A stretch of DNA of 64,000 nucleotides from Acidobacteriota bacterium (GTDB lineage Bacteria > Acidobacteriota > Vicinamibacteria > Fen-336): assembly GCA_011526565.1 (NCBI GenBank), contig WYBL01000145.1, positions 26,075 to 90,074 of the forward strand. The letters are read 5' to 3'. Under the pieces are notes generated by a model, which saw only the letters and a program-made list of their open reading frames with translations, ran no database searches and was not told the DNA's origin. Position 1 is the first letter of the stretch. Each line of letters starts with the position of its first letter. A program made the position numbers and the translations under genes. Positions 1-8,220 of this stretch are shown piece by piece.

Positions 1-608
1 CGGCGCTTGAGCGCGGGCAGGTCCACGGGGCTGGTGAGCGCGAGGCGCGTGAAGTCCTCGGGGCGATAGCGGCCGCGGCGCCGCAGCAGGTCGAGCAGCA
101 GCGCGGGCGTGTAGCCGGGGTCCTTGCTCGACGCCGCCCAGCACAACGCGCCCAGCGGCAGGATCGACGCCATCGCCTCGTGGATGTCGACGTAATCGCG
201 CGGCTCGTCGCGTCCGACCAGCGCCAGCAGCTTGTTGACGGCCAGGTCGACGGGATGCAGCACGAAGCCGGCACGAGGGGACTTCACCGGCGGCAGGAAG
301 CGCCAGGCCGAGTCGTGGGCCCACTCGATCTTCGTCGCATCGCCGCCGCGCCGGGCCAGCGCGCGCACGAACCCGGGCTGGCGCAGCAGGATCTCGAGCT
401 CGTAGCCGCGCGCGGCGAGCAGCTTCCGGTCGTCCTCGAAGGCGGAGGCCACGCGGGCCTCGCTGTCCTGGAAGTAGTCGAGGTCGTTGCTGTAGCGCTT
501 CGAGTCGGGCTCGATGTGGAGCGCGGCTCCGCCCGCCAGGTAACTGTCGGGCGTGCGGTTCGTCGCCAGCAGGCGGGCGAGCGCCTCCTGGAACTTCGTC
601 AGCGGCAC
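1..608 (-). CDS. AbiEii-type nucleotidyltransferase, toxin-like (3' end outside window)
   Basis: Protein of at least 202 residues that runs off the left window edge. Near residues 23-45 it has the nucleotidyltransferase signature: a GG pair followed by KRYSNDLDYF, which matches the G-G...R-x-S-x-D-x-D-x-F pattern of MNT/AbiEii enzymes. Further on HPVDLAVNKLLAL and EPRDYVDI match the conserved K and R-D helices of the AbiEii family. In that family these enzymes are the toxin half of type IV toxin-antitoxin or abortive infection pairs, thought to transfer nucleotides to an RNA or protein target. The start is GTG at 608, overlapping the stop of the 89-residue gene upstream by 10 bases, so the two are probably translationally coupled. 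The family is clear; a toxin role is inferred. Confidence 0.8.
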   Translation of the reverse strand, partial: MPLTKFQEALARLLATNRTPDSYLAGGAALHIEPDSKRYSNDLDYFQDSEARVASAFEDDRKLLAARGYELEILLRQPGFVRALARRGGDATKIEWAHDSAWRFLPPVKSPRAGFVLHPVDLAVNKLLALVGRDEPRDYVDIHEAMASILPLGALCWAASSKDPGYTPALLLDLLRRRGRYRPEDFTRLALTSPVDLPALKR

Positions 609-868
609 AGCTTCGCTCCGATCTGCCAGCCCTCCCGCCCGCCGAAGGTCCGCAGCCGCTCCGCGACCCAGGGGAGGTCGGCCTCCGTCACGCGATAGTC
701 AGCTGGCGACGACCAGAAGCAACGCGCGTGGAACCGCCGGAACGCGCGCCGCGCCTCGCGCACGAGCACCATCCGCCGCGCGGTGGCGGGATCGAGCGCC
801 CGCCGGCTGCGCTGCCCCCCGCGCCTCCCGATCTCGGCCAGGTACCGGCTCACCGAGTCCATGGACAT
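599..868 (-). CDS. Small conserved protein paired with the AbiEii-like gene
   Basis: 89 residues, basic, no membrane segment. It opens with SRYLAEIGRRGGQRSRRAL, continues with an Arg/Ala-rich helix (VREARRAFRRF) and a C-terminal half containing CFWSS and WVAERLRTFGGREGW. From memory, similar small proteins sit directly upstream of AbiEii-type nucleotidyltransferases in proteobacteria, so it is probably the partner (antitoxin-like or specificity subunit) of the next gene; it does not look like the winged-helix AbiEi antitoxin. Two in-frame ATGs exist, at 868 and 862; no good Shine-Dalgarno sequence separates them. It is transcribed divergently from the RHH/MazF pair. Confidence 0.65.
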   Translation of the reverse strand: MSMDSVSRYLAEIGRRGGQRSRRALDPATARRMVLVREARRAFRRFHARCFWSSPADYRVTEADLPWVAERLRTFGGREGWQIGAKLCR

Positions 869-954
869 ATCTTAAGCCGCTTACGATCCGAAGAAACCAT
901 ACGAATGCTGGCCCTTCAGGGGTATACCGTATTACGATAGCGAAGAGCTGCCCC
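869..954. promoter_or_regulatory. Divergent promoter/operator region between two toxin-antitoxin-like units
   Basis: This 86-base gap is clearly richer in A+T than its surroundings. It separates the minus-strand AbiEii pair from the plus-strand RHH/MazF pair. It carries a perfect 8-base palindrome, GGTATACC, at 921-928, followed by GTATTACGAT, which could hold a -10 hexamer for the RHH gene. RHH antitoxins normally bind short palindromes in their own promoter, so this is a plausible operator, but the site is inferred. Confidence 0.45.
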
Positions 955-1221
955 ATGCCCCGGCGTGAAGCATCGATCGTGTTGACCCTGCGCGTGCCGT
1001 CAGACCTCGAGCGGCGAATCGACAGCGTCGCTCGCCAACGGCGACGCTCCCGCAGCGCAGTGCTTCGCGAGGTGCTCGAGAATGCTTTCGCGGAGGCCGG
1101 TTCGCGCGCTGACCCCGCCCTCGAGGCGCGCCGCCAATCGCTGCTGGTCAGCAACCGCGCCTCCGAGCGCGAGGCGCTCGACTTCGTCGCAGACGCGGCG
1201 GACGACCACGGGTGGCGTTGA
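955..1221 (+). CDS. Ribbon-helix-helix antitoxin-like protein (MazE-like partner)
   Basis: 88 residues. The N-terminal third reads SIVLTLRVPSDLERRIDSVA then a basic stretch and SRSAVLREVLENAF, the beta-strand plus helix-turn-helix of the CopG/MetJ ribbon-helix-helix DNA-binding fold. The C-terminal part is acidic and probably wraps the toxin. It overlaps the MazF-like gene by 10 bases. In this arrangement the RHH protein normally binds and neutralises the toxin and represses the operon. The start chosen is the ATG at 955, which begins at MPRREASIV directly before the strand; longer upstream frames lack homology. Confidence 0.8.
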   Translation: MPRREASIVLTLRVPSDLERRIDSVARQRRRSRSAVLREVLENAFAEAGSRADPALEARRQSLLVSNRASEREALDFVADAADDHGWR

Positions 1222-1547
1222 AGCGGGGGAGCATCGTCGTCGTCGCCACCCGCGGCGCCTACACGGGCAAGCCGCGGCCCGCAGTCGTCGTCCAGTCCGA
1301 CCTGTTCAATCCCACCCACGCCAGCGTCACTGTGTGTCCGATCACGACCGACTGCGTCGACGCACCCCTGTTCCGCTCGCCGCTGCCGCCCGGCGCGCGG
1401 ACGGGCCTGAGGCACGCATCGCAGGTGATGGTGGACAAGGTGGTGACCGTCCCGCGGGCGGCCGTGGGTGACCCGATAGGCGAGTGCAGCCCCGACGAGG
1501 TCGAGGCCGTCGCGGCCTGCCTGCGCCGTTGGCTGGAGCTCGAGTGA
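1212..1547 (+). CDS. MazF/PemK-type endoribonuclease toxin
   Basis: 111 residues, the usual length for MazF. The N-terminus has LKRGSIVVVA, the conserved RGD/RG-type start of the PemK/MazF barrel, followed by KPRPAVVVQSD, TVCPITTD and HASQVMVDKVVTVPR, all matching the family in order. MazF toxins cut single-stranded RNA at short motifs. The start is GTG at 1212 inside the end of the RHH gene; a TTG at 1218 is an alternative. Together the two genes form a type II toxin-antitoxin module. Confidence 0.85.
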   Translation: MALKRGSIVVVATRGAYTGKPRPAVVVQSDLFNPTHASVTVCPITTDCVDAPLFRSPLPPGARTGLRHASQVMVDKVVTVPRAAVGDPIGECSPDEVEAVAACLRRWLELE

Positions 1548-1962
1548 GGGTCGGCCTTCGAAGCCTCGGGCTTCTTCTCGCCGCCGTTGCATGCACCAAC
1601 GTCGAGCCGCCGGGGGGAGAGCGCGAGAACGTCGTTCGGGCCGTGCTCGGCCACCCGGACCTCGAGCGGTTCCTCCATCGAGACCAGCCCGGACGCACGC
1701 CCCGGTGCTCGCCGAGACGCCGGCCGTAGCCACCCTCGCGAGGGCTCGCCTTGCGCCCGAAATCAGGGTCCTGGATGACCAGCGAATCGAGCGCGATCGG
1801 ATCGAGGCTGTCGTCCGCTTCTCCCTTCTCGATGTCGGGGACGACCGGGCAGTGGCTCAGTTCGAATACAGGATCGAGGGCGTCGTGGTGACAACCCGAC
1901 TCCATCGACGAGGTGGCCACTGGGTGTTCGACGAGTACCAACTCCGGGTGCAGAGGAGGTGA
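1544..1962 (+). pseudogene. Lipoprotein-like gene with one frameshift
   Basis: Starting at GTG 1544, which overlaps the MazF stop, the frame reads a lipoprotein signal (LRSLGLLLAAVACTN; lipobox ending in Cys about residue 17) and continues to about 1700. There the frame must change to keep a sensible protein: the second frame then runs VLAETPAVATLARARLAPEIRVLDD and ends with HWVFDEYQLRVQRR at 1962. Neither half makes sense alone. It looks like one secreted lipoprotein of about 139 residues of unknown function, broken by a single base change in length near 1690-1705 (real mutation or assembly error). Confidence 0.5.
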
Positions 1963-2043
1963 AGGGGCCCGGAGGCGCCCTCGGGCAGGCCGGCTCCGGC
2001 TCTCCCCGGCTCGGACGTGGCGGGTGCGATTGCCGTCCCCGCG

Positions 2044-2073
2044 TTGACACCCTGAAGAACGCAAAGCTATAGT
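2044..2073 (+). promoter_or_regulatory. Sigma-70-like promoter of the nuo operon
   Basis: TTGACA at 2044-2049 and TATAGT at 2068-2073, separated by 18 bases, match the housekeeping sigma consensus at 6/6 and 5/6 positions. It lies about 87 bases before the nuoA start, which gives a leader of about 80 bases. This is the best promoter seen in the left half of the window and fits strong constitutive expression of complex I. Confidence 0.7.
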
Positions 2074-2159
2074 CGCGCGGCCGTCAAAACGGGGCCGCAG
2101 GTGTTGTCCGCGCGCGTCCCGCGCGGGCTCCCGGAGCGAGGCCCGACAGGATCCCGAAC

Positions 2160-2513
2160 ATGCTGCCCGTCTACGTCCCCATCCTGATCCTCGCCGTGTT
2201 CGCGGTCGGTTTCGCCGCCTTCACGATCGTCGTCTCGCACCTGCTGGGACGGCCGCGTCCCACCGAGGCCAAGGCCGCGGTGTACGAGTGCGGCATGCCG
2301 GCGATCGGCACCGCCCGCGAGCGCTTCCCGATCAAGTTCTACCTCGTCTGCATGATCTTCATCCTGCTCGACGTGGACGCCGCCTTCCTCTACCCGTGGG
2401 CGCTGATCTACCCGCAGCTCGGCTGGTTCGGCTTCGTCGAGATGCTGGTGTTCATGACGCTGCTGGGCGGCGGTTTCACCTACGCCTGGAAGGTCGGCGC
2501 GCTGGACTGGTAG
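2160..2513 (+). CDS. nuoA: NADH-quinone oxidoreductase subunit A
   Basis: 117 residues with three membrane helices (about 5-28, 58-78 and 88-108). The loop YECGMPAIGTARERFPIKFYL is the conserved ND3 loop, including the Cys that sits near the quinone site in complex I, and FDVDAAFLYPWA-like text (LLDVDAAFLYPW) is diagnostic of NuoA/ND3. It is the first gene of the nuo operon in this window. The subunit belongs to the membrane arm at the junction with the hydrophilic arm. In most genomes nuoB follows directly; here a NuoE-NuoF fusion follows instead. Confidence 0.95.
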   Translation: MLPVYVPILILAVFAVGFAAFTIVVSHLLGRPRPTEAKAAVYECGMPAIGTARERFPIKFYLVCMIFILLDVDAAFLYPWALIYPQLGWFGFVEMLVFMTLLGGGFTYAWKVGALDW

Positions 2514-2544
2514 GCGGCGCCTTTCGTCTTCGAGAAGGGGAGAC

Positions 2545-4374
2545 ATGGAGTTCACGCCGGAACGCAAGGCGAAGTTCGACGAGATCCTGAAGCGGTATCC
2601 CGTCAAGCGCTCGGCGCTGCTGCCCGCGCTGCACCTCGCGCAGGAGCAGGAGGGCTGGCTGTCGAAGGAGACGCTCGCCTACGTCGCCTCGCTGCTCGAC
2701 CTGACCCCCGCCCAGGTCCACGACACCGCCTCGTACTACGTGATGTTCCGCTTCCAGCCCTTCGGCGAGCGCCACATCGAGGTCTGCACCAACCTCTCCT
2801 GCGCACTGGCCGGCGCCGACCAGCTCGTCGAGCACGCCTGCAAGAAGCTGGGCGTCAAGGAGGGCGAGCGCTCCGCGGACGGCAAGTTCACCGTCACCCG
2901 CGTCGAGTGCCTCGCGGCCTGCGGCGGCGGCCCGGCGGTGCAGATCAACGGCGAGTGGCTGGAGAACTGCACGCTCGAGGACATGGACCGGGTGCTGGCC
3001 GGCGAGCACGTGCACCGCAAGTTCGACTGGCCGAAGAGCGCGGGCGACCCCGTCCTGCTGCGCAACGCTTTCAAGCCGAACTCGACCTCGATCGACGTCT
3101 ACAAGGCGGGCGGCGGCTACGCGAAGCTCGGCGAGTGGCTGAAGCGCTCGCCCGACGACATCATCGAGGAGGTCAAGAAGTCGAACCTGCGCGGCCGCGG
3201 CGGCGCCGGCTTCCCGACCGGCCTCAAGTGGTCGTTCCTGCCCAAGGACAACCCGAAGCCGCGCTACCTGGTCGTCAACGCCGACGAGTCGGAGCCGGGC
3301 ACCTACAAGGACCGGCTGATCCTCGAGAACGACCCGCACCAGTTGATCGAGGCCTGCGTGGTCTCGACCCACGCGCTGCGCAGCAAGACCTGCTACATCT
3401 ACATCCGGGGCGAGTTCTGGGAAGGCATCCGCACGATGGAGAAGGCCGTCGCGGAGGCCTACGCGGCGGGCTACCTCGGCCAGAACATCCTGGGCACCGG
3501 GGTCGACGTCGACGTCTTCGTCCACGGCGGCGCTGGCGCCTACGAGTGCGGCGAGGAGACGGCGCTGATCGAGTCGCTCGAGGGCAAGCGCGGCCAGCCG
3601 CGCATCAAGCCGCCGTTCCCGGCCGTGGTCGGCCTCTACGGCTGCCCGACGATCGTCAACAACGTCGAGACCATCGCCTGCGTGCCGCTGATCCTCGACC
3701 GCGGCGCCGAGTGGTTCTCGGCGCAGGGCGTCGAGAAGAACGGCGGGCCCAAGCTCTACTGCATCAGCGGCCACGTCAAGCGTCCCGGCACCTACGAGAC
3801 GGGCATGGGCAAGCTCAGCCTGCGCGAGTTGATCTTCGACGAGAAGTACGCGGGCGGCCTGCTGCCCGGGCGCAAGCTGAAGGCCGTGATCCCCGGCGGC
3901 TCGTCGACGCCGATGCTGACGCCCGACGAGATCGACGTGCCGATGAGCTTCGACGGGCTGGCCCAGAAGGGCTCGATGCTCGGCTCGGCCGGCACCATCG
4001 TCGTCGACGACTCGACCTCGATGGTGTTCGTGGCCCGCAAGCTGACCTACTTCTACAAGCACGAGTCGTGCGGCAAGTGCACGCCCTGCCGTGAGGGCAC
4101 CGGCTGGATGCTGCGCCTGCTCGAGAAGCTCGAGCGCGGCGAAGGCACCATGAAGGACCTCGACCTGCTGTGGAAGATCTGCGACTCGATCTCGGGCAAG
4201 ACCGTGTGCCCGTTCGGCGACGCGGCGATCGCCCCGGTCCAGTCGGGGCTCGCCAAGTTCCGGCCCGAGTTCGAGTACTACGTGCGCAACAAGGGGAGCT
4301 GGACGCGGGTGGCGAAGACGTTCGAGGAGGCCCTGGCGCTGGAGGCCAGGGGCCAGGCCGTCCCCGCGTCGTGA
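2545..4374 (+). CDS. nuoEF: Fused NADH-quinone oxidoreductase subunits E and F
   Basis: 609 residues, two complex I subunits in one chain. Residues 1-160 are NuoE: the [2Fe-2S] ligands are Cys81, Cys86, Cys122 and Cys126 (C-x4-C and C-x3-C). Residues about 168-600 are NuoF: NLRGRGGAGFPTGLKW binds FMN, YLVVNADESEPGTYKDR and HGGAGAYECGEETALIESLEG are the NADH/FMN site, and SCGKCTPCREG near 509-515 plus TVCPFGDAA near 555 supply the four Cys of the N3 [4Fe-4S] cluster. All ligands are intact. The protein takes NADH electrons into complex I. A Shine-Dalgarno (GAAGGGGAG) precedes ATG 2545. The partner NuoG, usually next, is absent here. Confidence 0.95.
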   Translation: MEFTPERKAKFDEILKRYPVKRSALLPALHLAQEQEGWLSKETLAYVASLLDLTPAQVHDTASYYVMFRFQPFGERHIEVCTNLSCALAGADQLVEHACKKLGVKEGERSADGKFTVTRVECLAACGGGPAVQINGEWLENCTLEDMDRVLAGEHVHRKFDWPKSAGDPVLLRNAFKPNSTSIDVYKAGGGYAKLGEWLKRSPDDIIEEVKKSNLRGRGGAGFPTGLKWSFLPKDNPKPRYLVVNADESEPGTYKDRLILENDPHQLIEACVVSTHALRSKTCYIYIRGEFWEGIRTMEKAVAEAYAAGYLGQNILGTGVDVDVFVHGGAGAYECGEETALIESLEGKRGQPRIKPPFPAVVGLYGCPTIVNNVETIACVPLILDRGAEWFSAQGVEKNGGPKLYCISGHVKRPGTYETGMGKLSLRELIFDEKYAGGLLPGRKLKAVIPGGSSTPMLTPDEIDVPMSFDGLAQKGSMLGSAGTIVVDDSTSMVFVARKLTYFYKHESCGKCTPCREGTGWMLRLLEKLERGEGTMKDLDLLWKICDSISGKTVCPFGDAAIAPVQSGLAKFRPEFEYYVRNKGSWTRVAKTFEEALALEARGQAVPAS

Positions 4375-4396
4375 GACTGGCGCCTTCGAGGAACGA

Positions 4397-5458
4397 ATGT
4401 CACCGCTGATCCAGGAACTGATCGAGAAGGCGCTGGTGGTGGGCATCGTCACCCACGGCCTGCTGATCGTCTTCTCGTTCTGCACGCTGATCGAGCGCCG
4501 CGTGCTGGCGTTCATGCAGTTCCGGCTGGGCCCCAACCGCACGGGGCCGCAGGGCATCCTGCAGCCCTTCGCCGACGGCATCAAGCTCTTCTTCAAGGAA
4601 GAGTTCATCCCCGCCGGCGCCAACAAGCCGCTGTTCATCCTGGCGCCAGCCGTCGCGGTCGCGACCGCCTTCATGTCGACGGCGATCGTCACCTACGGCG
4701 GCGCGCTCACCGTGCCCGCCTTCGGCTTCCTGCCGGAGTGGCTGCAGGGCCGGGTGATCGAGCTGCAGATCGCCGACCTCGAGGTCGGCATCCTGTACCT
4801 GTTCGCGCTGTCCTCGCTGGGCGTCTACGGCATCGTGATGGCGGGCTGGGCCAGCAACAACAAGTACGCGCTGATCGGCGGCCTGCGTTCCTCCGCGCAG
4901 ATGTTCAGCTACGAGCTGGCGCTGGGCCTGTCGTGGGTGCCGGTGATCCTGGTCACCAGCTCGTTCCGGCTGCCCGAGATCGTGGCCGGCCAGGCCGGCT
5001 GGTTCTGGAACTGGAACTGCTTCGTCGTGTTCCCGGCCTTCCTCGTCTACCTGGTCGCCGGCACCGCCGAGGCCAACCGCACCCCGTTCGACCTGCCGGA
5101 GGCGGAGACCGAGCTGGTCGCCGGCTTCCACACCGAGTACTCGTCGATGAAGTTCGCGCTGCTGCAGATGGCAGAGTACGTGAACATGATCACGATCTCG
5201 GCGCTGGGCGTGAACATGTTCCTCGGCGGCTGGAACACCGGCCTGCCATTCCTGCCGCCCACGGCCGCCTACGGCCTGGTCGGCTTCTTCACGTTCGCCG
5301 CCAAGGTGGCGGGGTTCCTCTTCTTCTTCTTCTGGCTGCGCGGCACGCTGCCGCGCTTCCGCTACGACCAGCTCATGCACTTCGGCTGGAAGGTGCTGGT
5401 GCCGGTGGCGGCGGTCTTCATCCTGGTCACGGCCGGGGTGCTGGCGGCCCTCGCCTGA
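4397..5458 (+). CDS. nuoH: NADH-quinone oxidoreductase subunit H
   Basis: 353 residues with about eight membrane helices. Family markers include ERRVLAFMQFRLGPNRTGP, QPFADGIKLFFKEEF, LRSSAQMFSYELALGL and the acidic loop NRTPFDLPEAETELVAGFHTEYS, which lines the quinone chamber. NuoH couples quinone reduction to proton pumping. It follows nuoEF by 22 bases and precedes nuoJ by 10; the missing nuoG would normally come just before it and nuoI just after. Confidence 0.95.
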   Translation: MSPLIQELIEKALVVGIVTHGLLIVFSFCTLIERRVLAFMQFRLGPNRTGPQGILQPFADGIKLFFKEEFIPAGANKPLFILAPAVAVATAFMSTAIVTYGGALTVPAFGFLPEWLQGRVIELQIADLEVGILYLFALSSLGVYGIVMAGWASNNKYALIGGLRSSAQMFSYELALGLSWVPVILVTSSFRLPEIVAGQAGWFWNWNCFVVFPAFLVYLVAGTAEANRTPFDLPEAETELVAGFHTEYSSMKFALLQMAEYVNMITISALGVNMFLGGWNTGLPFLPPTAAYGLVGFFTFAAKVAGFLFFFFWLRGTLPRFRYDQLMHFGWKVLVPVAAVFILVTAGVLAALA

Positions 5459-5468
5459 GGCGCGCGGG

Positions 5469-5963
5469 ATGATCGAGCAGATCCTCTTCTACACCCTGGC
5501 CGCGCTCGCGCTGGTCGCCGCGATCGTCGTGATCGCGCAGCGAAGCCCGATCTACAGCGCGTTCGCCCTGATCGTCGTGCTGTGCTCGCTGTCCGGCATC
5601 TTCGCGATCCTCGGCTCGCCGTTCATCGCGGTGATCCAGATCGTGGTCTACGCCGGCGCGATCATGGTGCTGTTCCTGTTCGTGCTGATGCTGCTCAACG
5701 TGCAGAAGGAGGCCGACGACCCCGGCGGCTCGAAGCCGCTGCGCACGGCGGCGGCAGCGCTCGCCGCGGTGTTCGCCGCCCAGGTCGGGCTGGTGATCGC
5801 GCGGGCCCGCTTCGCCTCCGGCCCCGAGCAGTACGAGGCGTCGACCCGCAAGGTGGCCGAGCTGCTGTTCTCGCCGACCTTCCTCTACGTGTTCGAGGCC
5901 ACCTCGATCCTGATCCTGGCGGCCCTGGTGGGCGCCATCGTGCTGGCGAAGAGGGACCTGTGA
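5469..5963 (+). CDS. nuoJ: NADH-quinone oxidoreductase subunit J
   Basis: 164 residues with five predicted membrane helices. The run [22 protein letters not shown] is the conserved third helix of NuoJ/ND6, including the pi-bulge Tyr/Gly region that moves during coupling. Downstream it overlaps nuoK by four bases (GTGA), indicating translational coupling. It belongs to the membrane arm of complex I. Confidence 0.95.
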   Translation: MIEQILFYTLAALALVAAIVVIAQRSPIYSAFALIVVLCSLSGIFAILGSPFIAVIQIVVYAGAIMVLFLFVLMLLNVQKEADDPGGSKPLRTAAAALAAVFAAQVGLVIARARFASGPEQYEASTRKVAELLFSPTFLYVFEATSILILAALVGAIVLAKRDL

Positions 5964-6268
5964 CCGGCTCTTTGGTGCAGCACGCCGTGCTGCTCTCCGT
6001 GGTGCTGTTCACGCTGGGGGCGCTGGGCGTGTTCCTGCGCCGCAACGTGATCACGATCTTCATGTGCATCGAGCTGATGCTGAACGCCGTGAACCTCGCG
6101 TTCGTGGCCTTCAGCCGATCGCTCGGGACCTTCGACGGGCAGGTGCTGGTGTTCTTCGTGATGACCGTGGCCGCGGCCGAAGCCGCGGTGGGGCTGGCGA
6201 TCGTGATCGCGCTCCACCGCCACCGCGACACGCTCGACGTCGACTCCTTCAACCTGCTGAAGTGGTGA
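5960..6268 (+). CDS. nuoK: NADH-quinone oxidoreductase subunit K
   Basis: 102 residues, three membrane helices, the normal size for NuoK/ND4[29 protein letters not shown] carries the conserved membrane Glu (in [11 protein letters not shown]) and [16 protein letters not shown] carries the second, both part of the proton path. The start is GTG at 5960, overlapping the nuoJ stop; the upstream frame has no homology. It ends overlapping a possible GTG start of nuoL. Confidence 0.95.
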   Translation: MTGSLVQHAVLLSVVLFTLGALGVFLRRNVITIFMCIELMLNAVNLAFVAFSRSLGTFDGQVLVFFVMTVAAAEAAVGLAIVIALHRHRDTLDVDSFNLLKW

Positions 6269-6273
6269 GCGGC

Positions 6274-8220
6274 ATGCCCGAAGGAATCCCCACCGGCGCG
6301 CTCGAGGACGGCCTGCTGATGCAGGCCTCGTTCTGGGTGCTGGTCTTCCCGCTGGTCGGCTTCGTCGTGCTGGCGCTGTTCGGCGACGCGATGAAGCGCG
6401 AGGGCAAGGCGGACTGGGGCGGCTACATCGCCTCGGCGATGGCGCTGCTGTCCTTCTCCTCGGCGGCCTTCGTGGTGTCGCGGCTGTGGAAGCTGATGCC
6501 CGTCGGCGACCAGGGCCTGCGCTTCGCCCAGCCCTACCTCGGCTTCGAGTGGATCGACGTCGCCGACTTCCGGGTGCCGCTGAGCCTGCTGGTCGACCCG
6601 CTGTCGGCGGTGATGATGCTGGTGGTCACCGGCATCGGGTCGCTGATCCACGTCTACTCGACCGGCTACATGCACGAGGACGAGGACCGGGTGCGGTTCT
6701 TCTCTTACATGAACCTGTTCCTGTTCTTCATGCTGGTGCTGGTGCTGGGCGGCTCGCTGCCGCTGATGTTCGTCGGCTGGGAGGGCGTCGGCCTCTGCTC
6801 CTACCTGCTGATCGGCTTCTGGTACAAGAAGCAGAGCGCCTCGGACGCCGGCAAGAAGGCCTTCGTCGTCAACCGCATCGGAGACGCGGGCCTGATCCTC
6901 GGCATGATCATGGCGTTCACCTGGTTCGGAACGCTGGACCTCGTGGAAATCGCCGAGAACGCGAGTTCCAAGCCGGCCGAAGCTTGGCTCGTGTTCGGGC
7001 CGCTGACGCTCGTCGCGCTGGCGCTCTTCGTCGGCGCCTGCGGCAAGAGCGCGCAGCTCCCGCTCCACGTCTGGCTGCCGGACGCGATGGAGGGCCCGAC
7101 CCCGGTCTCGGCCCTGATCCACGCGGCGACGATGGTCACCGCCGGCGTCTACATGGTCTGCCGCCTGGCGCCGCTCTACGCGCAGTCGGAGACGGCGATG
7201 GCGGTGGTGGCCGGGCTCGGCTGCGCCACCGCCCTGGTGGCCGCGACGATCGCCTTCGTCCAGACCGACATCAAGAAGGTGCTGGCCTACTCGACCGTCA
7301 GCCAGCTCGGCTACATGTTCCTGGCCGCCGGCGTCGGCGCCTTCGGGGTGGCGATCTTCCACCTGGTCACCCACGCGTTCTTCAAGGCCCTGCTGTTCCT
7401 CGGCTCCGGCTCGGTGATCCACGCGATGCACCACGAGCAGGACATGCGCAAGATGGGCGGCCTGCGCAAGCACATCCCGTGGACGCACTGGACGTTCCTG
7501 ATCGGCACCGCGGCGATCGCCGGCGTGCCGTTGCTGTCGGGCTTCTTCTCGAAGGACGCGATCCTGGCGGCGGCCCACCACCATCACCACACGGTGCTCT
7601 TCGCGCTGGGGCTCGTCACCGCGCTGATGACCGCGTTCTACATGTCGCGGCTGTACTTCCTCACCTTCTGGGGCAACTTCCGCGGCGGCCACGAGCTCGA
7701 GCACCACCTGCACGAGTCGCCGTGGTCGATGGTCGGAGTGCTGGTGATCCTGGCGGTCGGCGCCATCTTCGGCGGCTACGTCGACATCCCGGGTATCGTC
7801 GCCCCGGTCTTCCGGCTGCCCATCGAAGCGGCCGCCCACGGCCTGCTGGTGCCCGTGCTGGCCACCACCGCCGGCCTGCTGGGCATCGCCGGCGCCTGGT
7901 ACGCCTACGTGAAGCAGCCCGACCTGCCGGCAAAGGTCTCGGCCTCGGCCCGCGGCCTGCAGCGCGCGCTCGAAGAGAAGTGGGGCTTCGACCTCGCCTT
8001 CGACTGGTTCACCGACAAGGTCGTGGTCGGCGGCTCGGCCGGCCTGCTGTGGAAGCGCGTCGACGCCGGGCTGATCGACGGCGCGGTCAACGGCGCGGGC
8101 ACGGTGGTCGACGCCGTGTCGCGCGCCGCGCGTGGCTTCCAGACCGGCCTGGTCCGGGGCTACGCCCTGGTCATCCTCGGGGGCGCGGTGCTCGTGCTCT
8201 CCTACCTGCTGTGGATCTGA
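6274..8220 (+). CDS. nuoL: NADH-quinone oxidoreductase subunit L
   Basis: 648 residues with about sixteen membrane helices, an antiporter-like proton-pumping subunit at the far end of the membrane arm. Markers: FVGWEGVGLCSYLLIGFWY with the key Glu, KSAQLPLHVWLPDAMEGPTPVSALIHAATMVTAGVY with the conserved Lys, and QTDIKKVLAYSTVSQLGYM. The C-terminal region (about 560-648) forms the long lateral helix. ATG 6274 is chosen; GTG 6265, which overlaps the nuoK stop, would add three residues and is equally possible. Confidence 0.95.
   Translation: MPEGIPTGALEDGLLMQASFWVLVFPLVGFVVLALFGDAMKREGKADWGGYIASAMALLSFSSAAFVVSRLWKLMPVGDQGLRFAQPYLGFEWIDVADFRVPLSLLVDPLSAVMMLVVTGIGSLIHVYSTGYMHEDEDRVRFFSYMNLFLFFMLVLVLGGSLPLMFVGWEGVGLCSYLLIGFWYKKQSASDAGKKAFVVNRIGDAGLILGMIMAFTWFGTLDLVEIAENASSKPAEAWLVFGPLTLVALALFVGACGKSAQLPLHVWLPDAMEGPTPVSALIHAATMVTAGVYMVCRLAPLYAQSETAMAVVAGLGCATALVAATIAFVQTDIKKVLAYSTVSQLGYMFLAAGVGAFGVAIFHLVTHAFFKALLFLGSGSVIHAMHHEQDMRKMGGLRKHIPWTHWTFLIGTAAIAGVPLLSGFFSKDAILAAAHHHHHTVLFALGLVTALMTAFYMSRLYFLTFWGNFRGGHELEHHLHESPWSMVGVLVILAVGAIFGGYVDIPGIVAPVFRLPIEAAAHGLLVPVLATTAGLLGIAGAWYAYVKQPDLPAKVSASARGLQRALEEKWGFDLAFDWFTDKVVVGGSAGLLWKRVDAGLIDGAVNGAGTVVDAVSRAARGFQTGLVRGYALVILGGAVLVLSYLLWI

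Noticed and set aside
2476..4692. Minus-strand open frame of 738 codons over nuoEF
   Set aside because: It mirrors nuoEF, its translation is Arg/Leu/Asp-rich low-complexity, and the plus strand holds an intact fusion with all ligands.
5695..7839. Minus-strand open frame of 714 codons over nuoJ-nuoL
   Set aside because: Antisense shadow of hydrophobic genes; no recognisable domain, composition dominated by His/Gln/Arg.
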